Part shown: positions 25,487 through 34,554 of the stretch, piece by piece
How the letters are laid out: each line of letters starts with the position of its first letter
Position numbering within the stretch: position 1 is the stretch's first letter
NCBI RefSeq assembly: GCF_001113365.1
Contig: NZ_CKYA01000001.1
Coordinates: 7,501-71,500 of the forward strand
Length of the DNA stretch: 64,000 bases
Source of the DNA: Streptococcus pneumoniae
Lineage (GTDB): Bacteria; Bacillota; Bacilli; Lactobacillales; Streptococcaceae
Reading direction: 5' to 3'
Position numbers and translations under genes: made by a program
Notes under the pieces: generated by a model
Told to the model about the DNA's origin: nothing
The model's input: the letters and a program-made list of their open reading frames with translations, nothing else
The model's database searches: none

Positions 25487-25563
25487 TATTTCTAAATCGA
25501 AATAGTTGACAATTAGAATGATAAGTATTATAATGTTTTTTATTCGTATCGATATAGAAATAA
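25487..25563 (+). promoter_or_regulatory. marR promoter flanked by an inverted repeat
   Basis: TTGACA (25506-25511), a 17-base spacer and TATAAT (25529-25534). TTATTTCTAAATCGAAATA just upstream and TATCGATATAGAAATAA (25547-25563) just downstream form an imperfect inverted repeat, placed as expected for autorepression by the MarR protein. Confidence 0.7.
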
Positions 25564-25575
25564 ATTGGAGGTGTT

Positions 25576-26019
25576 ATGAAAGATAGTCATTTGCTAGCCC
25601 ATCATATTCGTTTGTTGAATGGGCGGATTTTTCAAAAGTTACTGAGTCAAGATCCTGAGGCTCTTTATAGGGGTGAACAGGGCAAGATTTTAGCGGTTTT
25701 ATGGAATAGTAAAACTGGCTGCGCAACTGCGACAGATATTGCTCTGGCAACTGGGCTTGCGAATAATACGCTGACGACTATGATCAAAAAGCTAGAGGAA
25801 CAAAAGCTTGTAATTGTTAGTCCGTGTGGGAAAGACAAGCGTAAGAAGTATTTAGTTTTAACGGAGTTAGGCAAGTCCCAGAAAGAAGTGGGACATCGTG
25901 TCAGTCAGAAATTGGATACGATCTTTTACAAAGGTTTTTCAGAGGAAGAAATTCGTCAGTTTGAAGCCTTTCAAGAAAGAATTTTGGCGAATCTGAAAGA
26001 GAAGGCAAATGAGGATTAA
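25576..26019 (+). CDS. MarR-family transcriptional regulator
   Basis: 147 residues with the winged-helix core: GCATATDIALATGLANNTLTTMIKKLEEQKLVIVSPCGKDKRKKYLVLTELG, where ATDIA...NNTLTTMIKKLE is the recognition helix region and DKRKKYLVLT the wing. It starts behind TTGGAGGTGTT. It probably represses its own promoter and the downstream genes. The ligand is unknown. Confidence 0.85.
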   Translation: MKDSHLLAHHIRLLNGRIFQKLLSQDPEALYRGEQGKILAVLWNSKTGCATATDIALATGLANNTLTTMIKKLEEQKLVIVSPCGKDKRKKYLVLTELGKSQKEVGHRVSQKLDTIFYKGFSEEEIRQFEAFQERILANLKEKANED

Positions 26020-26044
26020 AATAGATCAAATTAGCTGTTTATAA

Positions 26045-26245
26045 GTAAAGGCCACTTTTGACTTTGTTTTCCAACTTTTAGGACAAGGAAACTATGTGGT
26101 TAGCTATGGTCAGACTCAGATTGATGGCCTTGCTTATGCCTAGTACCATATCTTCCGTTTAGAGAACGGGAAAATTGAGGAGCATTGGGACAATAAGGAA
26201 GTCATGCCTAAGGTAGAAGACTTGATCAATCGAGGAAAGTTTTAA
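26045..26245 (+). pseudogene. SnoaL/NTF2-like protein fragment with internal stop
   Basis: Reading from 26045 gives ...TFDFVFQLLGQGNYVVSYGQ..., then GLAYA, a TAG at 26141, then YHIFRLENGKIEEHWDNKEV and a stop at 26243. YxIFRLENGKIEEHWD is a hallmark of SnoaL-like (NTF2 fold) proteins. The N-terminal half is missing and the in-frame stop is clear, so the gene is dead. It lies between marR and the choline/betaine transporter and may be a former target of the MarR protein. Confidence 0.8.
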
Positions 26246-26259
26246 AATGAGGACAAAGA

Positions 26260-26988
26260 ATGATTGAATACAAAAATGTAGCTTTACGTTACACAGAAAA
26301 AGATGTCTTGAGAGATGTCAATTTACGAATTGAGAATGGCGAGTTTATGGTTTTAGTTGGGCCATCTGGCTCAGGTAAGACGACCATGATTAAGATGATT
26401 AACCGTCTCTTGGAACCGACTGATGGAAATATTTTTATGGATGGCAAGCGCATCAAAGACTATGACGAGCGGGAGCTTCGTCTGTCTACTGGTTATGTTT
26501 TACAGGCCATTGCTCTCTTTCCCAATCTAACGGTTGCGGAAAATATTGCCCTGATTCCTGAGATGAAGGGCTGGACTAAGGAAGAAATTGCTCAGAAAAC
26601 AGAAGAGCTCTTGGCTAAGGTTGGTTTACCAGTAGCCGAGTATGGGCATCGTTTGCCTAGTGAATTATCTGGTGGAGAACAGCAACGGGTTGGTATTGTC
26701 CGTGCCATGATTGGCCAGCCTAAGATTCTCCTCATGGACGAACCTTTTTCAGCTTTGGATGCTATTTCGAGAAAACAGTTGCAGGTTCTGACGAAAGAAT
26801 TGCATAAAGAGTTTGGAATGACAACGATTTTTGTAACCCATGATACGGATGAAGCTCTGAAATTGGCGGACCGTATTGCTGTCTTGCAGGATGGAGAGAT
26901 TCGCCAGGTAGCGAATCCCGAGACAATTTTAAAAGCGCCTGCAACAGACTTTGTAGCAGACTTGTTTGGAGGTAGTGTTCATGACTAA
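26260..26988 (+). CDS. proV: choline/betaine ABC transporter ATPase
   Basis: 242 residues. Walker A GPSGSGKTTMI near residue 35, Q-loop region VLQAIALFPNLTVAENIA, signature LSGGEQQR, Walker B ILLMDEPFSALD and switch VTHDTDEA, as in OpuCA/ProV. It lacks the C-terminal CBS pair of longer osmotic-type ProV proteins. The next gene overlaps its 3' end by 8 bases. In pneumococcus the equivalent pair imports choline; the same substrate is likely but not proven here. Confidence 0.85.
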   Translation: MIEYKNVALRYTEKDVLRDVNLRIENGEFMVLVGPSGSGKTTMIKMINRLLEPTDGNIFMDGKRIKDYDERELRLSTGYVLQAIALFPNLTVAENIALIPEMKGWTKEEIAQKTEELLAKVGLPVAEYGHRLPSELSGGEQQRVGIVRAMIGQPKILLMDEPFSALDAISRKQLQVLTKELHKEFGMTTIFVTHDTDEALKLADRIAVLQDGEIRQVANPETILKAPATDFVADLFGGSVHD

Positions 26989-28501
26989 TTTAATTGCAAC
27001 TTTTCAGGATCGTTTTAGTGATTGGTTGACAGCTCTATCTCAACATTTGCAGTTGTCACTTTTGACCCTGTTACTAGCTATTTTTATCGCGATTCCTTTG
27101 GCTGTTTCTCTTCGCTATCATGAGAAATTGGCCGACTGGGTCTTGCAGATTGCAGGGGTTTTCCAGACTATCCCGTCACTGGCCTTGTTAGGGCTCTTTA
27201 TTCCCTTGATGGGAATTGGAACCTTGCCTGCTTTGACAGCATTAGTGATTTATGCGATTTTTCCGATTTTGCAAAATACCATCACTGGACTCAAGGGAAT
27301 TGATCCGAGTCTGCAAGAGGCTGGGATCGCCTTTGGGATGACTAGATGGGAGCGTCTCAAGAAGTTTGAAATTCCACTTGCCATGCCTGTTATCATGTCT
27401 GGGATTCGGACAGCAGCAGTATTGGTTATCGGTACGGCAACCTTGGCGGCCTTGATTGGTGCAGGGGGACTAGGTTCCTTTATCCTTTTGGGAATTGACC
27501 GTAATAATGCCAGTCTGATTTTGATTGGGGCACTTTCTTCTGCAGTGCTAGCCATTGCCTTTAACTTCCTACTAAAAGTGATGGAAAAGGCAAAATTGCG
27601 GACGATTTTCTCTGGTTTTGCCTTGGTGACCTTATTGCTAGGTCTGTCTTATAGTCCATCCCTCTTAGCTCAAAAAGAGAAAGAAAACTTGGTGATTGCT
27701 GGGAAATTGGGTCCAGAACCAGAAATTTTGGCCAATATGTATAAGTTGCTGATTGAAGAAAATACCAGCATGACTGCTACTGTTAAACCGAATTTTGGGA
27801 AAACAAGCTTTCTCTATGAAGCTCTGAAAAAAGGCGATATTGACATCTATCCTGAATTTACTGGTACGGTGACTGAAAGTTTACTTCAACCATCACCGAA
27901 AGTAAGTCATGAGCCAGAGCAGGTTTATAATGTGGCGCGTGATGGTATTGCCAAACAGGATCATCTAGCCTATCTCAAACCCATGTCTTATCAAAATACC
28001 TATGCTGTAGCTGTTCCGAAAAAAATTGCTCAAGAATACGGCTTGAAGACCATTTCGGACTTGAAAAAAGTGGAAGGTCAGTTGAAGGCAGGCTTTACAC
28101 TTGAGTTTAATGACCGTGAAGATGGAAATAAGGGCTTGCAGTCAATGTATGGTCTCAATCTCAATGTGGCGACCATGGAACCAGCCCTTCGCTATCAGGC
28201 AATTCAGTCAGGCGATATTCAAATCACGGACGCCTATTCAACCGATGCGGAATTGGAGCGTTATGATTTACAGGTCTTGGAAGATGACAAACAACTCTTC
28301 CCGCCTTATCAGGGGGCACCACTTATGAAAGAAGCTCTTCTCAAGAAACATCCAGAGTTGGAAAGAGTTCTTAATAAATTGGCTGGTAAGATTACAGAGA
28401 GCCAGATGAGCCAGCTTAACTATCAAGTGGGTGTCGAAGGCAAGTCAGCAGAACAAGTAGCCAAGGAATTTCTACAAGAACAAGGTTTGTTGAAGAAATA
28501 G
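26981..28501 (+). CDS. proWX: choline/betaine ABC transporter, fused permease and binding protein
   Basis: 506 residues from the ATG at 26981 (GGAGGTAGTGTTC upstream). Residues ~1-215 form a six-helix permease with the coupling loop GIDPSLQEAGIAFGMTRWERLKKFEIPLAMP; residues ~230-506 form an OpuAC-type substrate-binding domain (NLVIAGKLGPEPEILANMYKLL, DIYPEFTGTVTESLL, ITDAYSTDAELERYDL). The fusion tethers the binding domain to the channel. The binding domain probably recognises a quaternary amine such as choline, used for teichoic acid in this lineage. Confidence 0.9.
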   Translation: MTNLIATFQDRFSDWLTALSQHLQLSLLTLLLAIFIAIPLAVSLRYHEKLADWVLQIAGVFQTIPSLALLGLFIPLMGIGTLPALTALVIYAIFPILQNTITGLKGIDPSLQEAGIAFGMTRWERLKKFEIPLAMPVIMSGIRTAAVLVIGTATLAALIGAGGLGSFILLGIDRNNASLILIGALSSAVLAIAFNFLLKVMEKAKLRTIFSGFALVTLLLGLSYSPSLLAQKEKENLVIAGKLGPEPEILANMYKLLIEENTSMTATVKPNFGKTSFLYEALKKGDIDIYPEFTGTVTESLLQPSPKVSHEPEQVYNVARDGIAKQDHLAYLKPMSYQNTYAVAVPKKIAQEYGLKTISDLKKVEGQLKAGFTLEFNDREDGNKGLQSMYGLNLNVATMEPALRYQAIQSGDIQITDAYSTDAELERYDLQVLEDDKQLFPPYQGAPLMKEALLKKHPELERVLNKLAGKITESQMSQLNYQVGVEGKSAEQVAKEFLQEQGLLKK

Positions 28502-28547
28502 CTTGAAAAGCTAAACTTAACTTGGTTAAACGACTAGATAGAAAAAT

Positions 28548-28575
28548 GCTCAGACAATGTCGTCTGGGCTTTTTT
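28548..28575 (+). terminator. terminator after the choline/betaine transporter
   Basis: GCTCAGAC / GTCTGGGC stem around AATGTC, followed by TTTTTT. Confidence 0.9.
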
Positions 28576-28590
28576 GATTATTGAAAAGAT

Positions 28591-28625
28591 AAAAAACTCA
28601 GTAGCCTAGAAATAAGGCAACCGAG
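28591..28625 (-). terminator. sczA terminator
   Basis: On the minus strand, CTCGGTTGCC / GGCTACTGAG stem followed by TTTTTTATC. Confidence 0.75.
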
Positions 28626-28638
28626 CTTTAATCTGTAT

Positions 28639-29175
28639 TCAATTTTTAGGAATGAGAAGGTATAGATAAAATTGGACAACTTCCTGGTCTGTAAAGTCTT
28701 GTCCTTTTTTGAGCCACCAGGTCAATGTCTCGATAAAGTTGAACACGACTAAGTGTTGGAGGTAAGAAAGAGGTAGATTTGGGTGAGCTTCTTTTAAATC
28801 ATCAGCCATCACGGAATAGACATGGTGTTCTAGCTCTCTCTGGAGTTGACGGAGGAAGTAGTCATTTTTGGAAAATAGCAGACTGGTGATATGGTCTTGG
28901 TTTTTCTGAAAATGGAGAAAGAGGTGGGCGAGGTAGTCCTCGGTCGAAATGGATTGCTCTCTTTCAAAGAGGTGATGGAAGAGGTAGTGACAAAGCTCGT
29001 CCAGAAGTAGTTCCTTACTCTCATAGTGACAGTAAAAGGTGGAGCGTCCCACATCTGCGAGATCAATGATATCCTGAACTGTAGTGGACTCGTAGCCCTT
29101 ATCGTTCAAAAGTTGTAAAAAAGCTTGATAGATGGCTTTTTTGGTTTTGCTGACACGGCGGTCAATGTTAGTCAT
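28639..29175 (-). CDS. sczA: TetR-family zinc-responsive regulator SczA
   Basis: 178 residues. An N-terminal TetR helix-turn-helix (TKKAIYQAFLQLLNDKGYESTTVQDIIDLADVGRSTFYCHYESKELLLDEL) is followed by a His-rich helical ligand domain (CHYLFHHLFEREQ, LAHLFLHF). It diverges from czcD, with SczA-like palindromes in the intergenic region. In pneumococcus SczA activates czcD when zinc is high and represses it when low. Confidence 0.9.
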   Translation of the reverse strand: MTNIDRRVSKTKKAIYQAFLQLLNDKGYESTTVQDIIDLADVGRSTFYCHYESKELLLDELCHYLFHHLFEREQSISTEDYLAHLFLHFQKNQDHITSLLFSKNDYFLRQLQRELEHHVYSVMADDLKEAHPNLPLSYLQHLVVFNFIETLTWWLKKGQDFTDQEVVQFYLYLLIPKN

Positions 29176-29194
29176 ATGGACACTTGAGGCAAAT

Positions 29195-29278
29195 TGTTCA
29201 GAACTGAATAAAGCTGACGTTTTGCTTCTATCCTTTCTTTGAGTTTTAGTGGATAATGATAATGAACAAGGTGTTCAT
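29195..29278 (+). promoter_or_regulatory. sczA-czcD intergenic operators
   Basis: TGTTCAGAACTGAATA (29195-29210) lies near the sczA start, and the perfect palindrome ATGAACA-AGG-TGTTCAT (29262-29278) lies next to the czcD promoter region. Both contain the TGTTCA half-site expected for SczA. The two-site arrangement matches activator and repressor sites described for this system. Confidence 0.75.
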
Positions 29279-29307
29279 AAATCTATTATAACAAAGGAAT
29301 GAGAAAG

Positions 29308-30165
29308 ATGAAGGCAAAATATACTGTTTGGCTAGCTTTTTTCTTAAATTTAAGCTATGCCATTGTTGAGTTTATTGCAGGAGGAATCTTTGGTTCGAGT
29401 GCTGTTCTTGCTGATTCTGTCCATGATTTGGGAGATGCGATTGCTATTGGGATCTCAGCCTTTTTGGAAAGTATCTCCAATCGTGAAGAAGACAATCAGT
29501 ACACCTTGGGCTATAAGCGGTTTAGCCTGCTAGGAGCCTTGGTAACAGCTGTGATTCTCGTAACAGGCTCTGTTCTAGTCATTTTGGAAAATGTCACGAA
29601 GATTTTGCATCCACAATCGGTCAATGATGAGGGGATTCTCTGGTTAGGAATTATTGCGATTATTATCAATGTGCTAGCGAGTCTCGTCATTCGCAAAGGA
29701 CAAACCAAGAACGAATCCATTCTCAGCCTGCACTTTCTGGAAGATACCTTGGGTTGGGTGGCTGTCATCCTGATGGCCATTGTTCTTCGATTTACCGATT
29801 GGTATATCTTGGATCCGCTCTTGTCTCTTGCTATTTCCTTCTTTATTCTTTCAAAAGCCCTTCCACGTTTTTGGAGAACGCTCAAGATATTCCTCGATGC
29901 AGTGCCAGAAGGAGTAGATATCCAGAAAATCAAGACGGATTTAGCAGAATTGGACCATGTCGCTAGTATCAATCAGCTTAATCTCTGGACTATGGATGGT
30001 TTGGAAAAAAATGCCATTGTCCATGTTTGTTTAAAAGAGATGGAGCATATGGAAACTTGTAAAGAATCTATTCGAATTTTCCTCAAAGATTGTGGCTTTC
30101 AAAATATTACCATTGAAGTTGATGCTAACCTAGAAAGTCACCAAGCACATAAGCGAAAGGTGTGA
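29308..30165 (+). CDS. czcD: cation diffusion facilitator CzcD, zinc efflux
   Basis: 285 residues from the ATG at 29308; the ATG at 29299 sits directly on the ribosome site AAAGGA. Six membrane helices with metal-site motifs in helix 2 (AVLADSVHDLGDAIAIG) and helix 5 (SLHFLEDTLGWVAV), then a cytoplasmic domain with NQLNLWTMDGLEKNAIVHVCL. It exports zinc in exchange for protons. Expression is set by the divergent sczA. Confidence 0.93.
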   Translation: MKAKYTVWLAFFLNLSYAIVEFIAGGIFGSSAVLADSVHDLGDAIAIGISAFLESISNREEDNQYTLGYKRFSLLGALVTAVILVTGSVLVILENVTKILHPQSVNDEGILWLGIIAIIINVLASLVIRKGQTKNESILSLHFLEDTLGWVAVILMAIVLRFTDWYILDPLLSLAISFFILSKALPRFWRTLKIFLDAVPEGVDIQKIKTDLAELDHVASINQLNLWTMDGLEKNAIVHVCLKEMEHMETCKESIRIFLKDCGFQNITIEVDANLESHQAHKRKV

Positions 30166-30226
30166 GTTGGAGCGGAATCATAGAGATTATTAGAGAAACA
30201 GCCTTGCTAGAGGTAGTTTTGTAATC

Positions 30227-31231
30227 CTAATCATTCCTTGTACTCTCTCTCAGAGTCAGTCTGGTTCCCAGCATGGTCAGGCTAGGGATTTTGCGACCGT
30301 GGAGTACTTCCTTATTAAGAATATCCATACCTGCTCGGCCCATTTCTTCAGTATAAACTGTAATACTAGAGAGGGGAGGATAGACCTGCTTGGTCAGGCT
30401 GGTGTCGTTAAAGGAAATAAGACTGACGCGGTCTGGCAGGCTGATTCCAGATTCTTGGAGCGCACGAAGGGCACCGATGGCTAAACTATCGCTAGCTGCA
30501 AAAAATGCTGGTGGGAGTTGGTTTCCCAAGCTCTGAATGGCCTCCTTCATCAAGTCATAGCCAGACTGGGCGGTAAAGCTTCCTTGAAAGACCAGTTCAT
30601 CATGATAGATTCCTTTTGTTTGACTGTAGTTTCTGAAATTTTCCAGCCGCTTATCCTCAATGATTTCTTCTTGGTCGGTTGTTTCTTCAAGGCCTGTTAG
30701 AATCCCAATGCGATTCATCCCTTGACTGAGAAAATAATCGACAACCTGTTTCATGGCAGTGTAAAAATCCGTGATAATGCAGGTATGTCCTAGTGAAAGA
30801 GTATCGCTGTCTAGAAAGACCAGGGGTTTTTGGTATTCTTCAAAGGCAGAAATCTGAGCTCGACTAAACTTTCCGATGCAGAGAATCCCAATCACTTCCT
30901 CGCTTAGGGTAAAAGGATGATCATTAAAATAGCGTAAGATATCATAGTCCAACTCTTGGGCTCTTTTTTCTATGCCTAGGCGAATCTGGTAGTAGTAGAG
31001 GTCGTCCAGCTCCCCTTGTTCGCTGACCCATTGGATAATGGCAATCTTTTGCTTGGGTTTGTGGGACTCGCCTGTCTTGAGGTGCTTAGTGTAGCCCAAC
31101 TCTTCAGCAACAGTTAAAATACGGTGTCTGGTTTCTTCTGTAACAGATAGGCTCTGGTCGCGGTTGAGGACACGGGATACGGTCGCGATAGAGACAGAGG
31201 CTAGCTGTGCAATGTCTTTTAAGGTAGCCAT
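30227..31231 (-). CDS. galR: LacI/GalR-family regulator of galactose genes
   Basis: 334 residues. N-terminal HTH MATLKDIAQLASVSIATVSRVLN is followed by a hinge and a periplasmic-binding-like ligand domain (FVFLD-type segment PLVFLDSDTLSLGH, FFAASDSLAIGALRAL, VSLISFNDTSLTKQVYPPLSSI). It diverges from galK, with TTTAGTAAAA repeats between them. It likely controls galKT in response to a galactose-derived signal. Confidence 0.92.
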   Translation of the reverse strand: MATLKDIAQLASVSIATVSRVLNRDQSLSVTEETRHRILTVAEELGYTKHLKTGESHKPKQKIAIIQWVSEQGELDDLYYYQIRLGIEKRAQELDYDILRYFNDHPFTLSEEVIGILCIGKFSRAQISAFEEYQKPLVFLDSDTLSLGHTCIITDFYTAMKQVVDYFLSQGMNRIGILTGLEETTDQEEIIEDKRLENFRNYSQTKGIYHDELVFQGSFTAQSGYDLMKEAIQSLGNQLPPAFFAASDSLAIGALRALQESGISLPDRVSLISFNDTSLTKQVYPPLSSITVYTEEMGRAGMDILNKEVLHGRKIPSLTMLGTRLTLRESTRND

Positions 31232-31273
31232 AAATCCTCCTTCTTTAAGGTTAGTATATCATATTTTTCTGCT

Positions 31274-31340
31274 TTTTTACTGATAGTTTAGTAAAACTTT
31301 AGTAAAAAGGATTGACCTTGGGAAATCCCTTGGATACAAT
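31274..31340 (+). promoter_or_regulatory. galK promoter with candidate GalR sites
   Basis: TTTAGTAAAA occurs twice, 11 bases apart (31287-31296, 31298-31307); the first copy also pairs with TTTTACT at 31274-31280 as an inverted repeat. The promoter follows: TTGACC (31312-31317), 17 bases, TACAAT (31335-31340). Assignment to GalR is by position. Confidence 0.65.
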
Positions 31341-31342
31341 AG

Positions 31343-31375
31343 AAGAAAACGATTACACGTTAAGGTGACTTAACG
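31343..31375 (+). promoter_or_regulatory. candidate cre site and leader palindrome before galK
   Basis: AAGAAAACGATTACA (31343-31357) fits the CcpA cre consensus with one clear mismatch, just after the -10. It runs into CGTTAAG-GTGA-CTTAACG (31358-31375), a perfect 7-base inverted repeat at the expected start of the transcript. CcpA control is inferred. Confidence 0.55.
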
Positions 31376-31396
31376 GACAGTCAAAGGAGAATTCAT

Positions 31397-32575
31397 ATGA
31401 CACAACATCTTACTGCAGAAGCACTTCGTAAAGACTTTCTTGCTGTTTTTGGTCAAGAAGCAGACCAAACTTTCTTTTCACCAGGCCGTATCAATTTGAT
31501 TGGTGAACACACAGACTACAACGGTGGGCACGTTTTTCCGGCTGCTATTTCTTTGGGAACTTACGGTGCAGCTCGCAAGCGTGATGACCAAGTTTTGCGT
31601 TTCTACTCAGCCAACTTTGAGGACAAGGGTATTATCGAAGTCCCTCTTGCTAATCTCAAATTTGAAAAAGAGCACAACTGGACCAACTATCCAAAAGGGG
31701 TTCTTCATTTCTTGCAAGAAGCTGGGTATGTGATTGACAAAGGGTTTGATTTTTATGTTTATGGGAATATCCCAAATGGTGCTGGCTTGTCTTCTTCAGC
31801 ATCCTTGGAACTTTTGACAGGGGTAGTGGCAGAGCATCTCTTTGATTTAAAATTAGAGCGTCTCGATTTGGTTAAAATCGGAAAACAAACAGAAAACAAC
31901 TTTATCGGAGTCAACTCTGGTATCATGGACCAGTTTGCTATCGGTATGGGTGCAGAGCAACGTGCTATTTACCTTGATACCAATACCTTAGAGTATGATT
32001 TGGTACCACTTGATTTGAAGGACAATGTCGTTGTTATTATGAACACCAACAAACGCCGTGAATTGGCGGACTCTAAATACAATGAACGACGTGCTGAGTG
32101 TGAAAAAGCAGTGGAGGAATTACAAGCTGCCTTGGATATTCAGACCTTGGGTGAATTGGACGAGTGGACCTTTGACCAATATAGCTATCTGATTAAAGAT
32201 GAAAATCGTTTGAAACGTGCTCGCCATGCTGTGCTTGAAAACCAACGTACCCTTAAAGCGCAAGCAGCCCTTCAAGCAGGAGATTTGGAAACATTTGGTC
32301 GTTTGATGAATGCGTCACACGTTTCTCTGGAACATGATTATGAAGTAACTGGTTTGGAATTGGATACCCTTGTTCATACAGCTTGGGCACAAGAAGGAGT
32401 TCTCGGTGCTCGTATGACAGGGGCTGGTTTTGGCGGCTGTGCCATTGCTTTGGTGCGAAAAGATGCTGTTGAGGCCTTTAAGGAAGCTGTAGGCAAACAC
32501 TACGAAGAAGTCGTTGGATATGCTCCAAGCTTCTATATCGCTGAAGTTGCAGGTGGCAGTCGCGTCCTTGACTAG
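31397..32575 (+). CDS. galK: galactokinase
   Basis: 392 residues, GHMP kinase family. Galactokinase signature GRINLIGEHTDYNGGHVFP (residues ~28-46), ATP loop IPNGAGLSSSASLELL, and the C-terminal motif ARMTGAGFGGCAIALV. It phosphorylates galactose to galactose-1-phosphate, first Leloir step. The start is behind AAAGGAGAATTC. galT follows by 18 bases. Confidence 0.97.
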   Translation: MTQHLTAEALRKDFLAVFGQEADQTFFSPGRINLIGEHTDYNGGHVFPAAISLGTYGAARKRDDQVLRFYSANFEDKGIIEVPLANLKFEKEHNWTNYPKGVLHFLQEAGYVIDKGFDFYVYGNIPNGAGLSSSASLELLTGVVAEHLFDLKLERLDLVKIGKQTENNFIGVNSGIMDQFAIGMGAEQRAIYLDTNTLEYDLVPLDLKDNVVVIMNTNKRRELADSKYNERRAECEKAVEELQAALDIQTLGELDEWTFDQYSYLIKDENRLKRARHAVLENQRTLKAQAALQAGDLETFGRLMNASHVSLEHDYEVTGLELDTLVHTAWAQEGVLGARMTGAGFGGCAIALVRKDAVEAFKEAVGKHYEEVVGYAPSFYIAEVAGGSRVLD

Positions 32576-32593
32576 TCAAAAGGAGGCTCTATA

Positions 32594-34075
32594 GTGACCT
32601 TAGTAGATAAATTTGTAACACATGTCATTTCTGAAAGTTCATTTGAGGAAATGGATCGAATCTACCTGACCAATCGTGTCTTGGCACGAGTGGGAGATGG
32701 TGTTTTGGAAGTTGAGACCAATCTGGATAAATTGATTGACCTCAAGGATCAGTTGGTTGAGGAAGCTGTTCGATTAGAGACGATTGAGGATAGTCAGACT
32801 GCGCGTGAAATTCTTGGTGCTGAACTGATGGACTTGGTGACCCCTTGTCCAAGTCAGGTCAATCGTGATTTCTGGGAAACCTATGCCAGATCTCCTGAGC
32901 AAGCGATAGAGGATTTCTACCAACTCAGTCAGAAAAATGACTACATCAAACTCAAGGCTATTGCTAAAAATATCGCTTATCGTGTTCCATCTGACTACGG
33001 AGAGCTTGAGATTACCATCAACCTCTCTAAGCCTGAAAAGGATCCCAAAGAGATTGCGGCAGCCAAGTTGGTGCAAGCTAGTAATTATCCTCAGTGTCAG
33101 CTTTGTCTAGAGAATGAGGGCTACCATGGTCGAGTTAACCACCCAGCTCGCAGCAACCACCGGATTATCCGTTTTGAAATGGCTGGTCAGGAGTGGGGCT
33201 TCCAGTATTCGCCCTATGCTTACTTTAATGAGCACTGTATTTTCTTAGATGGCCAGCATCGTCCCATGGCCATTAGTCGTCAGAGTTTTGAACGTCTGCT
33301 AGCGATCGTAGAGCAGTTTCCAGGATATTTTGCTGGCTCTAATGCCGACTTGCCGATTGTGGGAGGCTCTATTCTAACTCATGATCACTATCAGGGAGGT
33401 CGTCACGTATTTCCGATGGAATTGGCTCCCTTGCAAAAGACCTTTCGATTTGCAGGTTTTGAGCAGGTCAAGGCTGGGATTGTCAAGTGGCCAATGTCAG
33501 TGTTGCGTTTGACTTCGGCTTCCAAAGAAGATTTGATCAATTTGGCTGATAAGATTTTGCAGGAATGGCGCCAGTATTCAGATCCTGCAGTGCAGATTTT
33601 GGCAGAGACAGACGGGACACCGCATCACACTATCACACCCATTGCTCGTAAACGCGATGGACAGTTTGAGTTGGACTTAGTCTTGCGGGACAATCAGACT
33701 TCTGCAGAGCATCCTGACGGCATCTATCATCCTCACAAGGATGTCCAACATATCAAGAAGGAAAATATCGGCTTGATTGAGGTCATGGGCTTGGCAATCT
33801 TGCCACCACGTCTGAAAGAAGAAGTGGAGCAAGTCGCTAGCTATCTTGTAGGAGAAGCTGTTACAGTTGCCGATTATCATCAGGAGTGGGCAGACCAACT
33901 CAAATCCCAACATCCAGACCTAACAGATAAAGAAAAAGCCCTTGAAATCGTCAAGGACTCTGTAGGTGCTATCTTTGCGCGTGTACTTGAGGATGCAGGA
34001 GTCTACAAGCAGACAGAACAAGGACAGGCAGCCTTTATGCGCTTTGTGGAGCAGGTCGGAATTTTGCCAGACTAG
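32594..34075 (+). CDS. galT: galactose-1-phosphate uridylyltransferase (copy in gal cluster)
   Basis: 493 residues of the Firmicutes-type GalT family (longer than the E. coli type): NYPQCQLCLENEGYHGRVNHPARSNHR, GGSILTHDHYQGGRHVFPME with the catalytic His region, and QHIKKENIGLIEVMGLAILPPRLK. The start is GTG behind AAAAGGAGGCT. It exchanges UMP between UDP-glucose and galactose-1-phosphate. A paralogue sits at 51680-53155, within the island. Confidence 0.95.
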   Translation: MTLVDKFVTHVISESSFEEMDRIYLTNRVLARVGDGVLEVETNLDKLIDLKDQLVEEAVRLETIEDSQTAREILGAELMDLVTPCPSQVNRDFWETYARSPEQAIEDFYQLSQKNDYIKLKAIAKNIAYRVPSDYGELEITINLSKPEKDPKEIAAAKLVQASNYPQCQLCLENEGYHGRVNHPARSNHRIIRFEMAGQEWGFQYSPYAYFNEHCIFLDGQHRPMAISRQSFERLLAIVEQFPGYFAGSNADLPIVGGSILTHDHYQGGRHVFPMELAPLQKTFRFAGFEQVKAGIVKWPMSVLRLTSASKEDLINLADKILQEWRQYSDPAVQILAETDGTPHHTITPIARKRDGQFELDLVLRDNQTSAEHPDGIYHPHKDVQHIKKENIGLIEVMGLAILPPRLKEEVEQVASYLVGEAVTVADYHQEWADQLKSQHPDLTDKEKALEIVKDSVGAIFARVLEDAGVYKQTEQGQAAFMRFVEQVGILPD

Positions 34076-34144
34076 GAGCTTTCTCCTTGCACAGTCCTAT
34101 AAAAAGTAGTATCATAGTGTCGTTTGAACTATCAGGAGGAAACG

Positions 34145-34549
34145 ATGAAAGATTTTCATTTTGACGCTATATCTGCCTTTGAAAATTACGAAATTGAACA
34201 AATGAGAGATGGTCACGTTGTGGTGACCACAAAAGTAGTGGACTCGTCGCTCAACTACTATGGCTATGCCCATGGTGGCTATCTCTTTACCCTTTGCGAC
34301 CAGATTAGTGGTTTGGTGCTCATCTCGCTAGGACTAGACGTAGTGACGCTTCAATCCTCTATCAACTACCTCAAGGCAGGAAAACTTGACGATGTGCTGA
34401 CCATTAAAGGAGAATGTGTCCATCAAGGTCGCACAACCTGTGTGGTGGATGTCGATATTACCAATCAAGAAGGCAGAAATGTCTGCAAGGCAACATTTAC
34501 CATGTTTGTCACAGGCCAGCGGTCAGAAGACAGACAGGTAAGGATATAG
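34145..34549 (+). CDS. hotdog-fold thioesterase, PaaI-like
   Basis: 134 residues from the ATG at 34145 behind CAGGAGGAAACG. 4HBT/PaaI core: NYYGYAHGGYLFTLCDQISGLVLISLG, where HGG and the acidic DQ are typical, then LKAGKLDDVLTIKGECVHQGRTTCVVDVDI. It probably hydrolyses an acyl-CoA thioester; substrate unknown. It ends at a bidirectional terminator facing pbuX. Confidence 0.85.
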   Translation: MKDFHFDAISAFENYEIEQMRDGHVVVTTKVVDSSLNYYGYAHGGYLFTLCDQISGLVLISLGLDVVTLQSSINYLKAGKLDDVLTIKGECVHQGRTTCVVDVDITNQEGRNVCKATFTMFVTGQRSEDRQVRI

Positions 34550-34554
34550 ATAAC

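Noticed and set aside
29511..29972. 153-residue minus-strand frame inside czcD
   Set aside because: Shadow frame; czcD motifs are unambiguous on the plus strand.
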